Origin: Closterium sp. Naga37s-1
Taxonomy: Eukaryota > Streptophyta > Zygnematophyceae > Desmidiales > Closteriaceae
Direction of reading: 5' to 3'
Length of the DNA: 64,000 bases
Assembly: GCA_947471745.1 (NCBI GenBank)
Contig: CANJKZ010001116.1
Location: forward strand, 1,438,501-1,502,500
The notes beneath the pieces were generated by a model. It did not search any database. It saw only the letters and a program-made list of their open reading frames with translations, and was not told where the DNA came from. Positions 44,801 to 56,000 of the stretch are shown here, piece after piece (the stretch's first letter is position 1; every line of letters starts with the position of its first letter). The position numbers were made by a program, and so were the translations under genes.

Positions 44801-47800
44801 GAGGGGGTGACGGGGGGTGAGGAGAAGGCGAGTGGGGATGTGGATGATGAGGGAGTGAGTGAAGTGGAGATGGTGGGGGGAGAGGGTGATGATGAAGTGT
44901 TGGAGGTTAGTGGGAGTGAGATTGAGGAGGTGAAAGGGAGTGTGGTGGTGGAGAGTGGTGTGGCAGAGTGTAGTGCTTTGGAAGTGGAAGAAAGTGAGGA
45001 CGTGAAAGAGTGTGTGGAGGTGAAAGAGAGCGAGGAAGGTATGGAGCGTGAGGGAGTGAAAGAGAGCGTGGAAGTGGAAGGGGATGAGGAGGTCAAGGAG
45101 TGTGTGGAAGTAAAGGAGAGTGAGGGAGGGAAAGAGAGTGAGGAAGGAGTGGAAGAGGTGAAGGTCCTTACAGTGGAGGATTCAAGCAGCAGTCATCCTG
45201 CTGCAGGGCGCTCAGGGGAGGTACAGCTGGTGAAGGTGGTACCTGGAGTAGGCAGCAGCGCTCAGCCAGTCACCACCAGAGTGCTGAGGTCACAAAGCAA
45301 TAAGGAGGTGTCGAGTGCAGTGGAAAGAGGTGCTGGAGAGGTACACCGGGGAGCTGTAGCGAGCGGAACAGAGACAGATGGAAAGGGGGATGGAGGGGTG
45401 GGAAAGAAAGCAGGGGGAGTAGAGGATGCGGAGGAGGAGGAAGCTGCAGCTGACGATGCCATTTGCCAGGTAAGCACACCATGTGGCATACGTCAGGTTA
45501 GCTAGCCTGATTTTCATATTAGTCGAGTAAGTAACTTCAGCTGGTATTTCAAAATGGTGGAGGGGTTGATAGATATGACTACAAACTCCTAGGCAGTGTT
45601 TGCTCGTGAGTTTTTTACGGATTCCCTTTAGAGAAATCTCCAAAGTGACTTCAAGTGGCGGGGCTGATCTGATAGGTATGACTCGTGATTTCTGCTCCTG
45701 CATGAGAGTCTACCTTCCTTCCTCCCTGTCTGAAAATAGCTTTCTGCTTGCCAACCTCCACCTGCCCTGAACATCCTGCCTCTCTTCACCTCCACGCACT
45801 GTTTTCGCTCCCTCCAACCTCCCCTTTTCGTTTCGCTTCAACCTTCTGTCGTTTCCTGCCTGCCTGGCCTGCCGTTTCCTGCGCTGTCCTTCCCTGTCCG
45901 ACACTGCGCTCCCCTGCCCTGCCCTGCCATCCCCAGTCGTTGGCATCATGCCGGCTGCTGCTCCTAATCATCGATGCTCTGCTGAGGGACTTCCACCACC
46001 GCCGCCACACGCTGCTCAACACTCGTCGTGAGCTGCCTCTCCCCTTCTGAGCCGCCTTAAAGTCCGCCCGCCCCACTAGTTCACCGCCACTGTCACTTGC
46101 TTCCTCTTTCCTTCCTCTCGTTCCTCCTACTGCATCACACAAGACCCCCCCCCCCTCCCCCAACCCGTCCTACCTCCCTCTTTCACCCTCTCCTTTTCCT
46201 ATTTCGTTTTTTTTTTTTATTATTATTTTTTTTTTTTTTTTTTTTTTTTAACCATGTGTTGCCACTGTGTGTCATCGCAGCATCTCTCTCCAAGGATCGG
46301 CGCCTCGAGACAATCGAGTCAACGCTGCTCTTCCGGTTCCTTCAGGTAAATCAATCAAGGTAGGGCTCTGTGGGATACTTCATAGAAGATAGTTGCTCTG
46401 TTTTTTTTTTTTTTTTTTTTTATCCTGAAAATTTGAACACTCCTTCGCTTACTGCTGTGTCTGATTTTGTCATTCCTTTTACATTTTCAGGGATTGAATA
46501 CTTCATATGAGGTCATTGTGGGAGTTCTGGTGCTCAGTCACGCCCTTGCCTTTTCCTTCGTAATTTATGAGAGACTGAAAAGAGGGGAGTGCACTGTGGG
46601 GAAAAAAATGTTCCCAAGGAGTGTGTGGTTGTTCTGGTGCTCACTCACGCCTTTGCATGTTCCACCACCATCTCTCCTTCCTGTTTCCCCATACCCTGCT
46701 TTGCGCATGACAGGGCCAGGGTCCTCAAGGGTTAGAGCAGCTGTGAGAGAGCGTGGTGGCCCTCACTCACGCTCTTGCCTCTTCCCCTCCATCCCCCTTT
46801 GACATTCTCTTACCCTGCCGTGCACATGCCAGGGCCAAGGGCCTCTAGGGCTGGAGCAGCTGTGGGAGAGCGTTGTGGCTCTTGTGTTTGCATGTGCTGG
46901 GGAGGAGGAAGAGGAGGAAGAGGAAGAAGAGGAAGTGGAAGAGGGGGAAGAGGAAAAGGATAGCGAGAAGTTAGGCCTGGAGAGTAAGGGAGGGGCGGAG
47001 GACAAGAGGGAAGCAAAACATGATGGGGAGGAGAAGGTCGAAGGGGAGGACGATGACGAGCAAGGGAGAACGAGAAAGCGTGCTAGGAAGGGAGAGGAGG
47101 GTGACAGGGAGGAGGAGCAGCGTGAGAAGGAAAAGGAAGGAGTGAAGGACGAATTGGGTGGTGAAGCGACGGGAGAGAAGTGTCAAAGGGGAGAAGCGGA
47201 GGGGAAGGAGGGACAGGAGGGAGTGCAGGCAGCAGTGCAGGGAGTGGTGGAGAAGGAGGTGAAGCGTGAGTGTGTGCGGAGGGCACAACATTGTGTCGCT
47301 CCCAATCGCCTGGAGCTGGCTCGAGCAGCTCAGCTTCTGCTGGGTGCTGTGAGTCTGAGAGTGGTGCTACTTTCTGGAATTTAACCCCTTCGACCGTGTG
47401 AGTTGCCGAAGTGATGCTGCTTAGTCGTGCTCCTGTACCCTGTGCGAGTATCTGCTGGTGTGATTTCCGTCTCGTAACCACCCCTTTGATTTGTGGCATT
47501 GTGTGAGCAGGTGTTGGATCTGCATGGTATCATAGCGGACAACGATGGGTACCGCAGAGCCAGGAATGAGAAGTGAGCCCCCTGAGTGTTAAAACACTCC
47601 ACTCCACTGCATGTCCTTACCCCACTGCGTGCCCTCACCCCTGTGAGCATCCTTGCCGACTCAATCGGTGCTCTCACTTGTATGCTCCACTGTCTGCGTT
47701 CACGGCATCTCACCCTCCTTCTCTCTCCTCCCGCATGGTTGCATGCACGGCATCTCGCAGGGAGGCACTGGAGGATCGACTGGTGAGGCTCTTCGCGTTG

Positions 47801-50253
47801 GAGCCCAGCGTTGCCAAGAAGAGCTTCTTCCTGCAGGTGGGGAGGGAGGGCACATGCTCACGCATTCTTCTTCATGTGCATGCTTGTTTAAAGCATCAAC
47901 ATCCTGATCCTGCTGCATGAAGCAGCGAATATAATAGCGTTTTACACCCTGCTCCTGCTGTACCTAGCTTCATAAGAGCTGAGCATTTTGTTACATTATG
48001 CCATTTTGTAATCAGCCGCACCCTGACGACTTCACATGGTCATGGTGGTTGCTGCTGTGCTGCATGTGCATTGCTCCGCCCCATGCCATCGCCGATCAGA
48101 CCATGGTGGACCCATGCCACAAGTATCATCTCATCGTTCTCCTCTTCTCTCGCTTCGGCCCTGTCGTGAGTCCTTCAGGTGTAATGCCAGGTGCAATGGC
48201 AGGTGTAATGCCAGGTGCAATGCCAGTTGTAATGGCAGGTGTAATGACAGGTGTAATGACATGTGTAATGATAGGTGTAATGACAGGCCTAATGCCAGGT
48301 GTGTAGCCCCATGAAGCATATGTTAGATGTTTCATAATTCGGGTGTAACGCATATATTGTAACTCCTCTGAACACATTTTTTTTTTTCTGCTGCTTTGAG
48401 CCATCTAAATCATTCTTGCCAGTCCTAGATATTGATCCTAATCTAACCCTGTGCCCTTTACCCACTGCACTCACTGCTACTACTGCACCCACCGCCACCC
48501 AACCTCACCCACCGCCCACCCATCGCCACACACGAGCAGAAGCTGAGGGCGTCACTGGCAGCCGACCCCAGGGGAGTGGGGGTGGGCAGGACAACCCTGG
48601 CTGCCCTCCTGCAGCACTTGGGGTGCAGCAATGTGTCCCAGCTCTCCAAGGGCTCGCAGATCAAACGAGACCTGCTGGCCGTGCTGCTGTGCCACGCCTG
48701 CCAGGTGCGCCCCCCCTGTCTGCCTACTTGTATGCGTGTCAGTGTGCGAATGCCGCTGCTGTCGTGCAGCACCTGGGGTGCAGCAACGCGCCTCAGCTCT
48801 CCAAAGGCTCGCAGGACAGACGAGAGCTGCTGGCCGTGCTGCTGTGCCACGCCTGCCAGGTGCGTCCCCCTGTCTGCCTACTTGTATGCGTCAGTGTGCG
48901 AATGCCGCTGCTTTCCTGCAGCACCTGGGGTGCAGCAACGCGCCTCAACTCTCCAAGGGCTCGCAGGTCAGACGAGAGCTGCTGGCCGTGCTGCTGTGCC
49001 ACACCTGCCAGGTGCGCGCCAGCCAGTCTGTGAAGGAGTCTAATCTTTGTTTTGCGTCTACATGCTCTCGGTCATCTGCAATCTCAGATGCCCACACCAC
49101 ATATTCCTCTGCCGCTCCCGCTCTGTTCACACACATCCTCTAGTGCTCACACACATGCTCCAGTGCTCACACACTGCTCCCTTTCTGTGCTGCTCCTCCA
49201 TCATCACACGCCCACATCTTGCCATCACAATCTCGGCCTCCTCATCACAATCTCGGCCTCCTCATCACAATCTCAGCCTCCTCATCACAATCTCAGCCTC
49301 CTCATCACAATCTCAGCCTCCTCATCACAATCTCAGCCTCCTCATCACAATCTCAGCCTCCTCATCACAATCTCGGCCTCCTCATCACAACCTTCAAGCT
49401 GCCTGCCACGGCCATTCCTCTTTCCGCGGTAACCATTCATGCATTTGTCTCCACACAACACGGGTATGCATTGCTGTTTCCCAGGCGTACTTTGACATCA
49501 ACCCCAACGCGATATTTGAGTCGCTGCAAGCACAGAAGCCCAATGCAAGGGGGAAGTGGCCAAGCAGGAAGAAGGCAGCACAAGTAGCGGAGGAGTCCGC
49601 ACTGCAAGAGGCAGCATCAGCAGCACCAATGTCCATATGTGACATGATAGCTGATGCATCACACGCGTGTCCCTTCACGTAAGTTTCTGTTCCTGTGTTG
49701 CTCCTCTTCACCTGTTAAAACCGGGGTGCACATTCAGCTGAATGTGCATCAAAGGTTATCCCTTGACTGAGTGGGTTACGAGGTGTGCTTTCAACCCCTT
49801 CAAGTCGAAATTCGTTTCCCCCCTCCCCCGCAATTTCGTTTCCCCACGCCCCCGCAATTTCATTTCCCCCTCCCCGTCGAAATTCGTTTCCCCCCTCCCC
49901 CGCAATTTTGTTTCCCCCCTCCCCCGCAATTTCGTTTCCCCCCCCTCCCGCCAATCTGTTTCATCCCTCCCGCCATTCGGTTTCACCCACTCCCGCCATT
50001 TCACCCCCTCCCGCCACCTACGAAATGCCCGAAGCTCTAGCGGAATCATTTTTTTGTCGCCCCTCGTGAGCCAATCACTGTTTTTCTCCAAACCCCCTTC
50101 CCAACATCTCAAGCCGAACCGCGTTGAATGTGCACCCTGGTTTTAAATTCTGCGTATTGACCTCCTTCTGAATGTTCTGGCAGCGGTGAAATGTCAACAT
50201 TAGGGCGACACTGCCTCACTGCTCTAGATACATTCACGAAGAGCTTACAGTAA
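41827..50253 (+). CDS. Unrecognised acidic protein, about 939 aa, 14 exons
   Basis: Exons 41827-42022, 42391-42454, 43423-43531, 44077-44130, 44351-45469, 45937-46027, 46281-46345, 46491-46529, 46833-47348, 47511-47572, 47761-47836, 48540-48704, 49485-49678 and 50184-50253 join in phase with GT-AG sites (46529 could instead be 46511). Order of the protein: helical N-terminal part ([33 protein letters not shown]); a 373-residue exon almost wholly Glu/Asp/Lys/Gly with a basic [12 protein letters not shown] nuclear-signal-like patch; helical block ([36 protein letters not shown]); a second acidic stretch with RKRARK; a conserved-looking C-terminal part ([71 protein letters not shown]). The layout suggests a nuclear chromatin- or complex-associated protein; I do not recognise the family. 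It ends 138 bp from the convergent Rab7 gene. Confidence 0.7.
42110..42195 (+). pseudogene. Copy of exon 1 3' half (acidic protein gene)
   Basis: [20 protein letters not shown] is repeated 150 bp after the end of the true exon. Traces of a palindrome (GAGTCAAGGCGACTTTTG, 42033-42050) lie between. Confidence 0.87.
42536..43105. repeat. 570-bp (CATT)n/(CATC)n block microsatellite
   Basis: Tetranucleotide array in alternating blocks: CATT, CATC (about 35 units), CATT (about 35), CATC (about 40, with one CATT break), CATT. It sits in intron 2 of the acidic-protein gene. The long SIHP/SFIH reading frames over it are artefacts. Confidence 0.97.
43330..43700 (+). pseudogene. Flanking copies of exon 43423-43531
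   Basis: A 5' copy ([11 protein letters not shown], 43338-43378) lies before and a 3' copy (43620-43703, [20 protein letters not shown]) after the full exon. The 3' copy has its own CAG acceptor and GTGAGG donor, is 84 nt and in phase, so it could be an alternative exon. Confidence 0.85.
44255..44312. repeat. 14-bp repeat GTGTCTCATGCT, 5 copies
   Basis: Direct units of GTGTCTCATGCT with spacing 14 bp in an intron of the acidic-protein gene, within the pyrimidine-rich region before exon 44351-45469. Confidence 0.88.
46590..46775 (+). pseudogene. Copies of the 46491 and 46833 exon regions
   Basis: GTTCTGGTGCTCACTCACGC (46633 onward) repeats the end region of exon 46491-46529. CAGGGCCAGGGTCCTCAAGG (46710 onward) repeats the start of exon 46833-47348 but contains a stop (LEQL*). 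Confidence 0.75.
48175..48303. repeat. 11-bp repeat GGTGTAATGAC, about 12 copies
   Basis: Imperfect 10-12-bp units of AGGTGTAATGNC. Each contains AGGTGTAA, a weak donor-like word, but no exon ends there that I can see. Confidence 0.85.
48762..49011 (+). other. Two extra in-phase exon copies (possible cassette exons)
   Basis: Segments 48771-48860 and 48922-49011 (90 nt each) are copies of the last 90 nt of exon 48540-48704 and read [20 protein letters not shown] onward to CHACQ. Both start after CTGCAG and end at GTGCG donors, with all phases 0. Both lack stops. They differ from the full exon at several codons (NVSQ to NAPQ, IKRDLL to DRRELL), so inclusion would lengthen a repeat of 30 residues. 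Confidence 0.75.
49230..49392. repeat. 20-bp repeat, about 8 copies
   Basis: Units CCTCCTCATCACAATCTCAG / CTCGG in the intron before exon 49485-49678. Confidence 0.93.
49719..50142. mobile_element. MITE with TTAA target duplications (piggyBac-like)
   Basis: Terminal inverted repeats AACCGGGGTGCACATTCA (49719-49736) and its complement with one change (50125-50142) are flanked on both sides by TTAA (49715-49718, 50143-50146), the piggyBac target site. Inside are tandem 26-bp-like CGCAATTTCGTTTCCCCC units and no coding sequence. It sits in the last intron of the acidic-protein gene. Confidence 0.85.
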
Positions 50254-50391
50254 CTGCTGTACAAGCCCTGTGGCAACTCTATATTCACCACTGTAACAGT
50301 TTTATCGCAAACACTGAAGATTGGCACTGGTGTATATAACTCCTCTCCAATGACTGGTGGTGTTCAGGCAATGGCAGCTCCATTGCTGGTT

Positions 50392-51999
50392 TCAGCATTC
50401 ACATGATGATGCCTTGGTGGCCCGTGCAGCATTCACATCAATTGTGTCTGGCAAATAGCTGTCGCACATCACAGGAGGGTGGAGGAGGAAATACATGTAA
50501 AAAAAGGGCCAGAGGGGAAGGAGCATTGGTAAGACCAAAGGACGGTCACCTGCAAATCTCAATGTAAAGCCAGGCAAGAGCAGCTGAAGTTCGCCTGCTG
50601 GTGATAAAGAAAACCTGGGCAACAACACAAGAGCGCAAGACCACAAGACGGACAGGTGGGCACTCACAAGTCCTCCTCGGTTTCATTCTTGAGCGCGTTT
50701 CTGGCGATGCACTGGAAGGCGGCCTCGACATTGTAGTCCTCCTTGGCGGACGTTTCGAAGTAGGGGATGTTGCCCTTGGTCGCACACCACGCCTTCACCT
50801 TCTTCTCCGATACCTGCATGCCACGCACGCGCCAGGCACAACAGAGACACGAGGAGAGACGCGACAGGCACGAGCGTACAAAGGGAGTGTATGTGGAAGA
50901 GAAGGTATTTTATGGGGCATGTGAGGGCGCTAAAGCAGGACAGGGAAGATCTATTGAATGCAGAGGTTTGAAAATAGAGGAGCTGCGCAAGCGAGCGGAT
51001 GCATACCACGCGGCTGTTGCCACCGTCCACGTCGATCTTGTTGCCGAGCACCACGAACGGGAACAGATCTCGCTCTGCTGGATTGGCCTGTCCACGTGGC
51101 GGGAGGACAAGACACACGAGGGTCGCGTCAGCTCTGCCGTCGATTTCAACAGCTTTTCTTGTTGATCATGTTGATTTCGATTCCCGATCATGTCCGTACA
51201 TCCTAAGACGGGTCAACGGCACACACCTGTGATAAGACACCACGGCGCGCACCTGTAATGAGTGACCACGGCACGCACCTGTATCAAGAACTCCTCCCGC
51301 CAGTTGTCGAGGTTCTCGAAAGACTTCATCACGTTCACGTCGTACACCAGCACGCAGCAGTCCGCTCCCCGGTAAAACGCCACTCCCAGGCTCTGAAACC
51401 GCTCCTGCCCGGCTGTATCCCAGATCTGGATCGAAACGAAAAACTGTTATGATCTCATGATAAAAAGAAACTCCCAGATCGCGAAGGCTGACTACCGGTA
51501 GTCGACAACACATCTTGACCGCTCCTTCCGCTCCTTCCGCTCCTTTCCCTCTCCAATCCGCAAAACTACAGCGCTGAGGAAAAAGCTAGGATGTACCTGC
51601 ATGGTTACAAGCTTGTCGTCTACTTGGACCTCCTTCGTTAGAAAATCGGCTCCAATGGTGGCTTTATATTGTGCGCTGAACTTCTTATTCACGTATCTAC
51701 AAGGAACAAAGCAGGGGGCATGGTCAGAGGACGAGCAGCTCCATAGCGAAACTAATCGACAAATATGCGACGATTTGAGCAACAGCGAAGCGCACTGACT
51801 GCTTACTGGTTCATGAGCGACGTCTTTCCGACGCTGCGCGTATTCAAGCGGGAAAAAAACACCACGGGGAGGAGTTAGAAATTTCTACGAACGCGAAACA
51901 CGACGAGGAGCAGGAAGCTAGCAGGTAAATATAACAGCCTACGCACCCGCTATCCCCGAGAATGATGACCTTCAGCAAAGTACGCCTCCTGGCAGACAT
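50392..51999 (-). CDS. RAB7: Rab7 GTPase, 206 aa, complete
   Basis: Late-endosome/vacuole Rab GTPase controlling vacuolar trafficking and fusion. Seven exons: 51947-51999, 51807-51833, 51597-51696, 51279-51425, 51007-51087, 50668-50813 and 50392-50458, all GT-AG and in phase (621 nt). Motifs in order: [21 protein letters not shown]-loop GDSGVGKTS, effector loop [15 protein letters not shown]3 [30 protein letters not shown]4 GNKIDV, G5 ETSAK, and the Rab7-specific YLPDTIDV before a C-terminal CEC prenylation motif. Length matches the family. The exon-4 donor is followed by two tandem copies of itself. Start ATG at 51999 is preceded by no in-frame alternative. Product certain. Confidence 0.97.
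51223..51284 (-). repeat. Tandem triplication of the Rab7 exon-4 donor
   Basis: On the minus strand the exon end ATACAG/GTGCGTGCCG is followed at about 27-bp spacing by ATTACAG/GTGCGCGCCG and ATCACAG/GTGTGTGCCG. Three near-identical donors are thus in series. Using the second or third would lengthen exon 4 by about 27 or 52 nt. Confidence 0.85.
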
Positions 52000-53084
52000 T
52001 CTGGCGCGTTCAACGGCAAACTTTTTTAACTCTAACGGCTTTAGTCCAAGACGAAATGTATTGGGACGCCGTAGCAGTGTTAGAAAGCAACTAGTCACGG
52101 GTTTCGTGATTCGTGCAGTCTAGGATAGTTGACAGCTGCCAGAGTCTTCTTTCTGCAAGGAACCTAGAATGACGGAGAGTGAAACCAAGTTTGGTTGACT
52201 TGACAACCATACTAGATGCTCAGAAACAGGGCAGGCGGGAAGATTGCTTGAAACGACCATCCAATATAAGAACGTGCCAGAATCGGGGAGCGTTGGTGAA
52301 AGTTTGGTAGAATGTAGCTTTGAGTACCTACCGAAGTGTAGGAAACACGATTCTGTAACGCGGATAATACAGCCATTAGGGAGTAGCCACTTCACCCTGT
52401 CTCAAATTCACTGAAAGTGCTGCTGACCTGTGTCGGTCAGCCGCCAATCGCGTCGCTGCGACGCGGCCCAGCACCTTCGCGATGTCGAATGCGGTAACCA
52501 GGGAGACAGATGAGTCTGTCAACACCAGTGTCGTGCCGTTCGCGCCGCGTCAATTGTCACGGCGCAACGCATCTGAGCTTCTGAAATTAGCGAATGACGG
52601 GGAGAGTCTGTGTGGGGCCGGTTGTGTGTGAGTGAATGTTGAGATGGACAAATTCCCCGTCAACCCTTCGCACAACCGCTATGGTCTGACCATGGCCCAC
52701 CCACACCATGTGTCTCTACAACCAATCACCAGCCATGCCCACCGTGCGGCACTTACGTTCCTCTTGTTTCCCGCCCGCCCTGCCTTGGCTCAAGTTGTGA
52801 CATGACACTCAGCTTCGGCCATAGAGCAATATGTAAACTTGAAGGCCTCTTTATGAAGAGATTCACCATTGAGCGAAGGAGAGAGGGAGCCGTCAAAGAT
52901 CTTCTGGCAGCTTGAAAGCTCGACACCGAGCACAAGGCTGGGTCCCTAGCATCTCAAGCTCAAGCAGTAGACCTCCCATTGCCCATCTCACACTCTTACT
53001 ATGGTTAGTGCCAGTCATTGATTAGACTTATCCGCTCGTCCATTACCCGCCAGAACGGCTCGCCTCTCTGTCTCTCTACCCGCG
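52000..53084. other. Divergent promoter region of Rab7 and GH5
   Basis: About 1.1 kb between the two starts. There is a GC-rich stretch around 52440-52560 and no repeat array. I see no coding sequence or RNA gene. Confidence 0.5.
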
Positions 53085-56000
53085 ATGGCGACCAGACCCA
53101 CTTCAGCGTATCGGCGAATCTCCCTCATCCTCCTCCTCCTCGCCGCCTCCTGCGCCGCTCCGCGCCTCGCCTCCGCGAGCCAGCTGGGAGACGGCTATTG
53201 GTTCGCAGTGGGAAGCCAGATTCTGGACGAGGCGGGCCGCGTGATTCAGTTTTCGGGGGTCAACTGGAACGGCTTCGACGCCGCAAATTGCGTCGCGGAC
53301 GGACTATGGGCGCGCGGGCTCGGCGACTACATGGACCAGATGGCGTCGCTCGGGTTCAACGTTATTCGCCTCAACTTCGCCACGTCGTGCATCTCGCCGT
53401 CAATTCGCCCGACTGACGGATCTATCGACTTCAAGAAAAACCCGGAGCTCGAGGTAGATTAAAATCCGAACAAGCCAGAAGCCAGATTACAGGCAAAGCC
53501 AAGGTCAGGGTCCAGTCAGAAAGCTGAGCTAATCGTCAACGATGCATCGTAACAAATGTCGCTAAATTGCGATCTCGATATGCTGGCTGAATCTCCCCAG
53601 GCATCTTCCGCCGCATCTTCCGCCGCATCTTCCGCCGCATCTCCGCCGCATTTCTGTCGTCGGCGGCCAGCACGCTACATACCTCCTGCTAAGCCTCTAA
53701 TCGCGCCTCCTCCTTGTTGCCACGTTCCCCGCTTTCCATTTTCCGCTTTCCTCCTTCCTCCACGCGCTTACAGCCCACTCTTCTCCCCATTCTTACGCGC
53801 CTTTCCCCCGCCGTTCCGCGCAGGGTTTATCGACTCTCGAGGTGATGGATGCGGTGATCGCGGGCGCAAAACTCCGTGGAATGCGCGTGATCCTCAGCAA
53901 CTCGCGCGTCAGCCCCGCGCTTCCGCCCGACTACGCCGCGGACACGGGGCTGTGGTTCGACCTGGGGAACCCGGAGCGCGTGTGGCTCGACAACTGGAAC
54001 CTGCTCGCATCGCGCTACTACGGCGAGCGCACCGTGGTCGGTGTTGACCTGTTCAACGAGCCGCACCGCGACCCGTCGCATCCGGACGTCACGTGGGAGG
54101 CGGACGGCGTGAACGAGCCGTACAACTGGCGCACGGCCGCTAAGAGGTGCGTGCGTTGTGATAAGATGCGCATGTCGCGAAAGTGTGCGCTCATGCGCCG
54201 CAGAACTGGCGCACGGCCGCTAAGAGGTGCGTGAGCGGCGCGATCGGGTGCGCGCGTGTCGCCCTTTCTTGTCGTATTGTTGTCTGCGGTTTGAGCAATT
54301 ATCCAGGGAGAACTTTCATCCACTTTTACTTGTGATGCCTTGTGCGAAGTTTCGCATCGTGTACCGAGAGGGGCAGGCGGTGAACCCCGACCTGCTCATC
54401 TTCGCGTCTCATGTAACAAATGTTACCACTCCCCTCCCTCGCCCCTCGTTTTCGCAGAGCCGCGGACGTGGTGCAGGCGGTGAACCCGGACCTGCTCATC
54501 TTCGTGCAAGGCCTGGACGGAGACGACTGCTGGTGGGGATCGAACCTGCGACCTGTCTATTTCTACCCGCTCAAGCTCAACATCCCCTACAAGCTCGCCT
54601 ACTCCATTCACGACTATGGCCCCATGGTCAAAGACGGGCAGCCATGGCTGTACGATCCCGCGTTTCCCGCGAACCTGGAGGGGTACTGGGACGACCTGTG
54701 GGGGTATGTGGCGGACCAGGGCATCGCGCCGGTGTGGGTGGGCGAGTGGGGGAGCGTGCTGCCCGTCGACGGCACGGACCAGCTGAGCCAACGCGAGATG
54801 AAGTGGGTCGCCGCGCTAAGGAACTACATCAGGTGAGGCTATAACGGGGATGGATTTGAGGGGGATGGGGAAACGGTGGTCTCAAAGGACACGGGCGGTG
54901 CGCTGCACACTCTTCCAGGCCCCTTGCCTTAAATCCCCCTGCCTCCCCTCCCCACCACCCCCGGCCCTCCCTCTGTCCCTCTCCTTTTCCCGCCTACCAG
55001 GAAGAAGCAGCTGTCATGGACGTGGTTCACGTGGGAGCCCAACTCAAAGGACACGGGCGGCGTGCTGCAGGCTCCTCTCGGTTCCTTACCTCACGTCACA
55101 TCTGCCTGCCTCCTCTCTCTCTCTCTTACTCTGTCTACCAGGAAGAAGCAGCTGTCATGGACGTGGTTCACGTGGGGCCCCAACTCAAAGGACACGGGCG
55201 GCATTCTGCAGGACGACTGGGACACGGTAGAGCAGGGCAAGCTGGAGGTCATGGCGCAGGTCATGCACCCCGCCTTCGGCCCTGCCATCGGTGACCGCCC
55301 GCCCGTGCCGCCGCGCCATGGGCTGCTGCTGGTGTATGCGCCGGAAAACGCCTCTGGGATCAGCATGCCTGTTGCTGGTGAGTGGCCAGAAAGGGGGGTT
55401 GGGTGGGGGTGATGGGGGCAGGAGGGGGGGGGGGGGGGTGCACGGCGGAGCAGGGCAAGCTGAAGGTCATGGCGCAGGTCATGCACCCGCGCTTCGGCCC
55501 CTCCAGAGTGTGTGGAGAGTGGGGGAGAGTGGGTGGAGGAGTGGGGAGATGGGGGTGTGCGGCTATGATGGATTTGACGCCAGATTCAGCTTTTTTCAAA
55601 CGTCAAAACGCTTGACGCTTTGGCCAATATTTTTTTTCCGGGCAGCCCAGAATCGAAAAAAAAAACAAAAAACGTCAAAAGTAAGCCTGGCGTCTCTATA
55701 TGCGAGAAGGCCCCGGATGAGGTGTTCGAAGCGATTAGGGACCGGTGCGAGGCCACGGGGCCGGCTAAGGTGGATACGAGGAGTGCGGAGACGGAAGCCA
55801 TTGCTGCAGTTGATAGTGCACCAGGGAAGAACTCCTGCCCCGCCCCCTCCCCAACCTTTCTTACTAGCCCCCCTGCCCGGGATTTTTTTTGCCTGCCTGC
55901 CAGAGCGTCAAACTGGGTGGTACCCCTCGGACAGGGGGCGTCAAGAGCATGAAAACGCTAGCGTTTTGACTCAGAGTCAAAACGATGAGCGCCCCATCAT

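Noticed and set aside
44611..45096. Ser/Thr/Pro-rich minus-strand frame
   Set aside because: Antisense of the long acidic exon 44351-45469, which joins its neighbours in phase.
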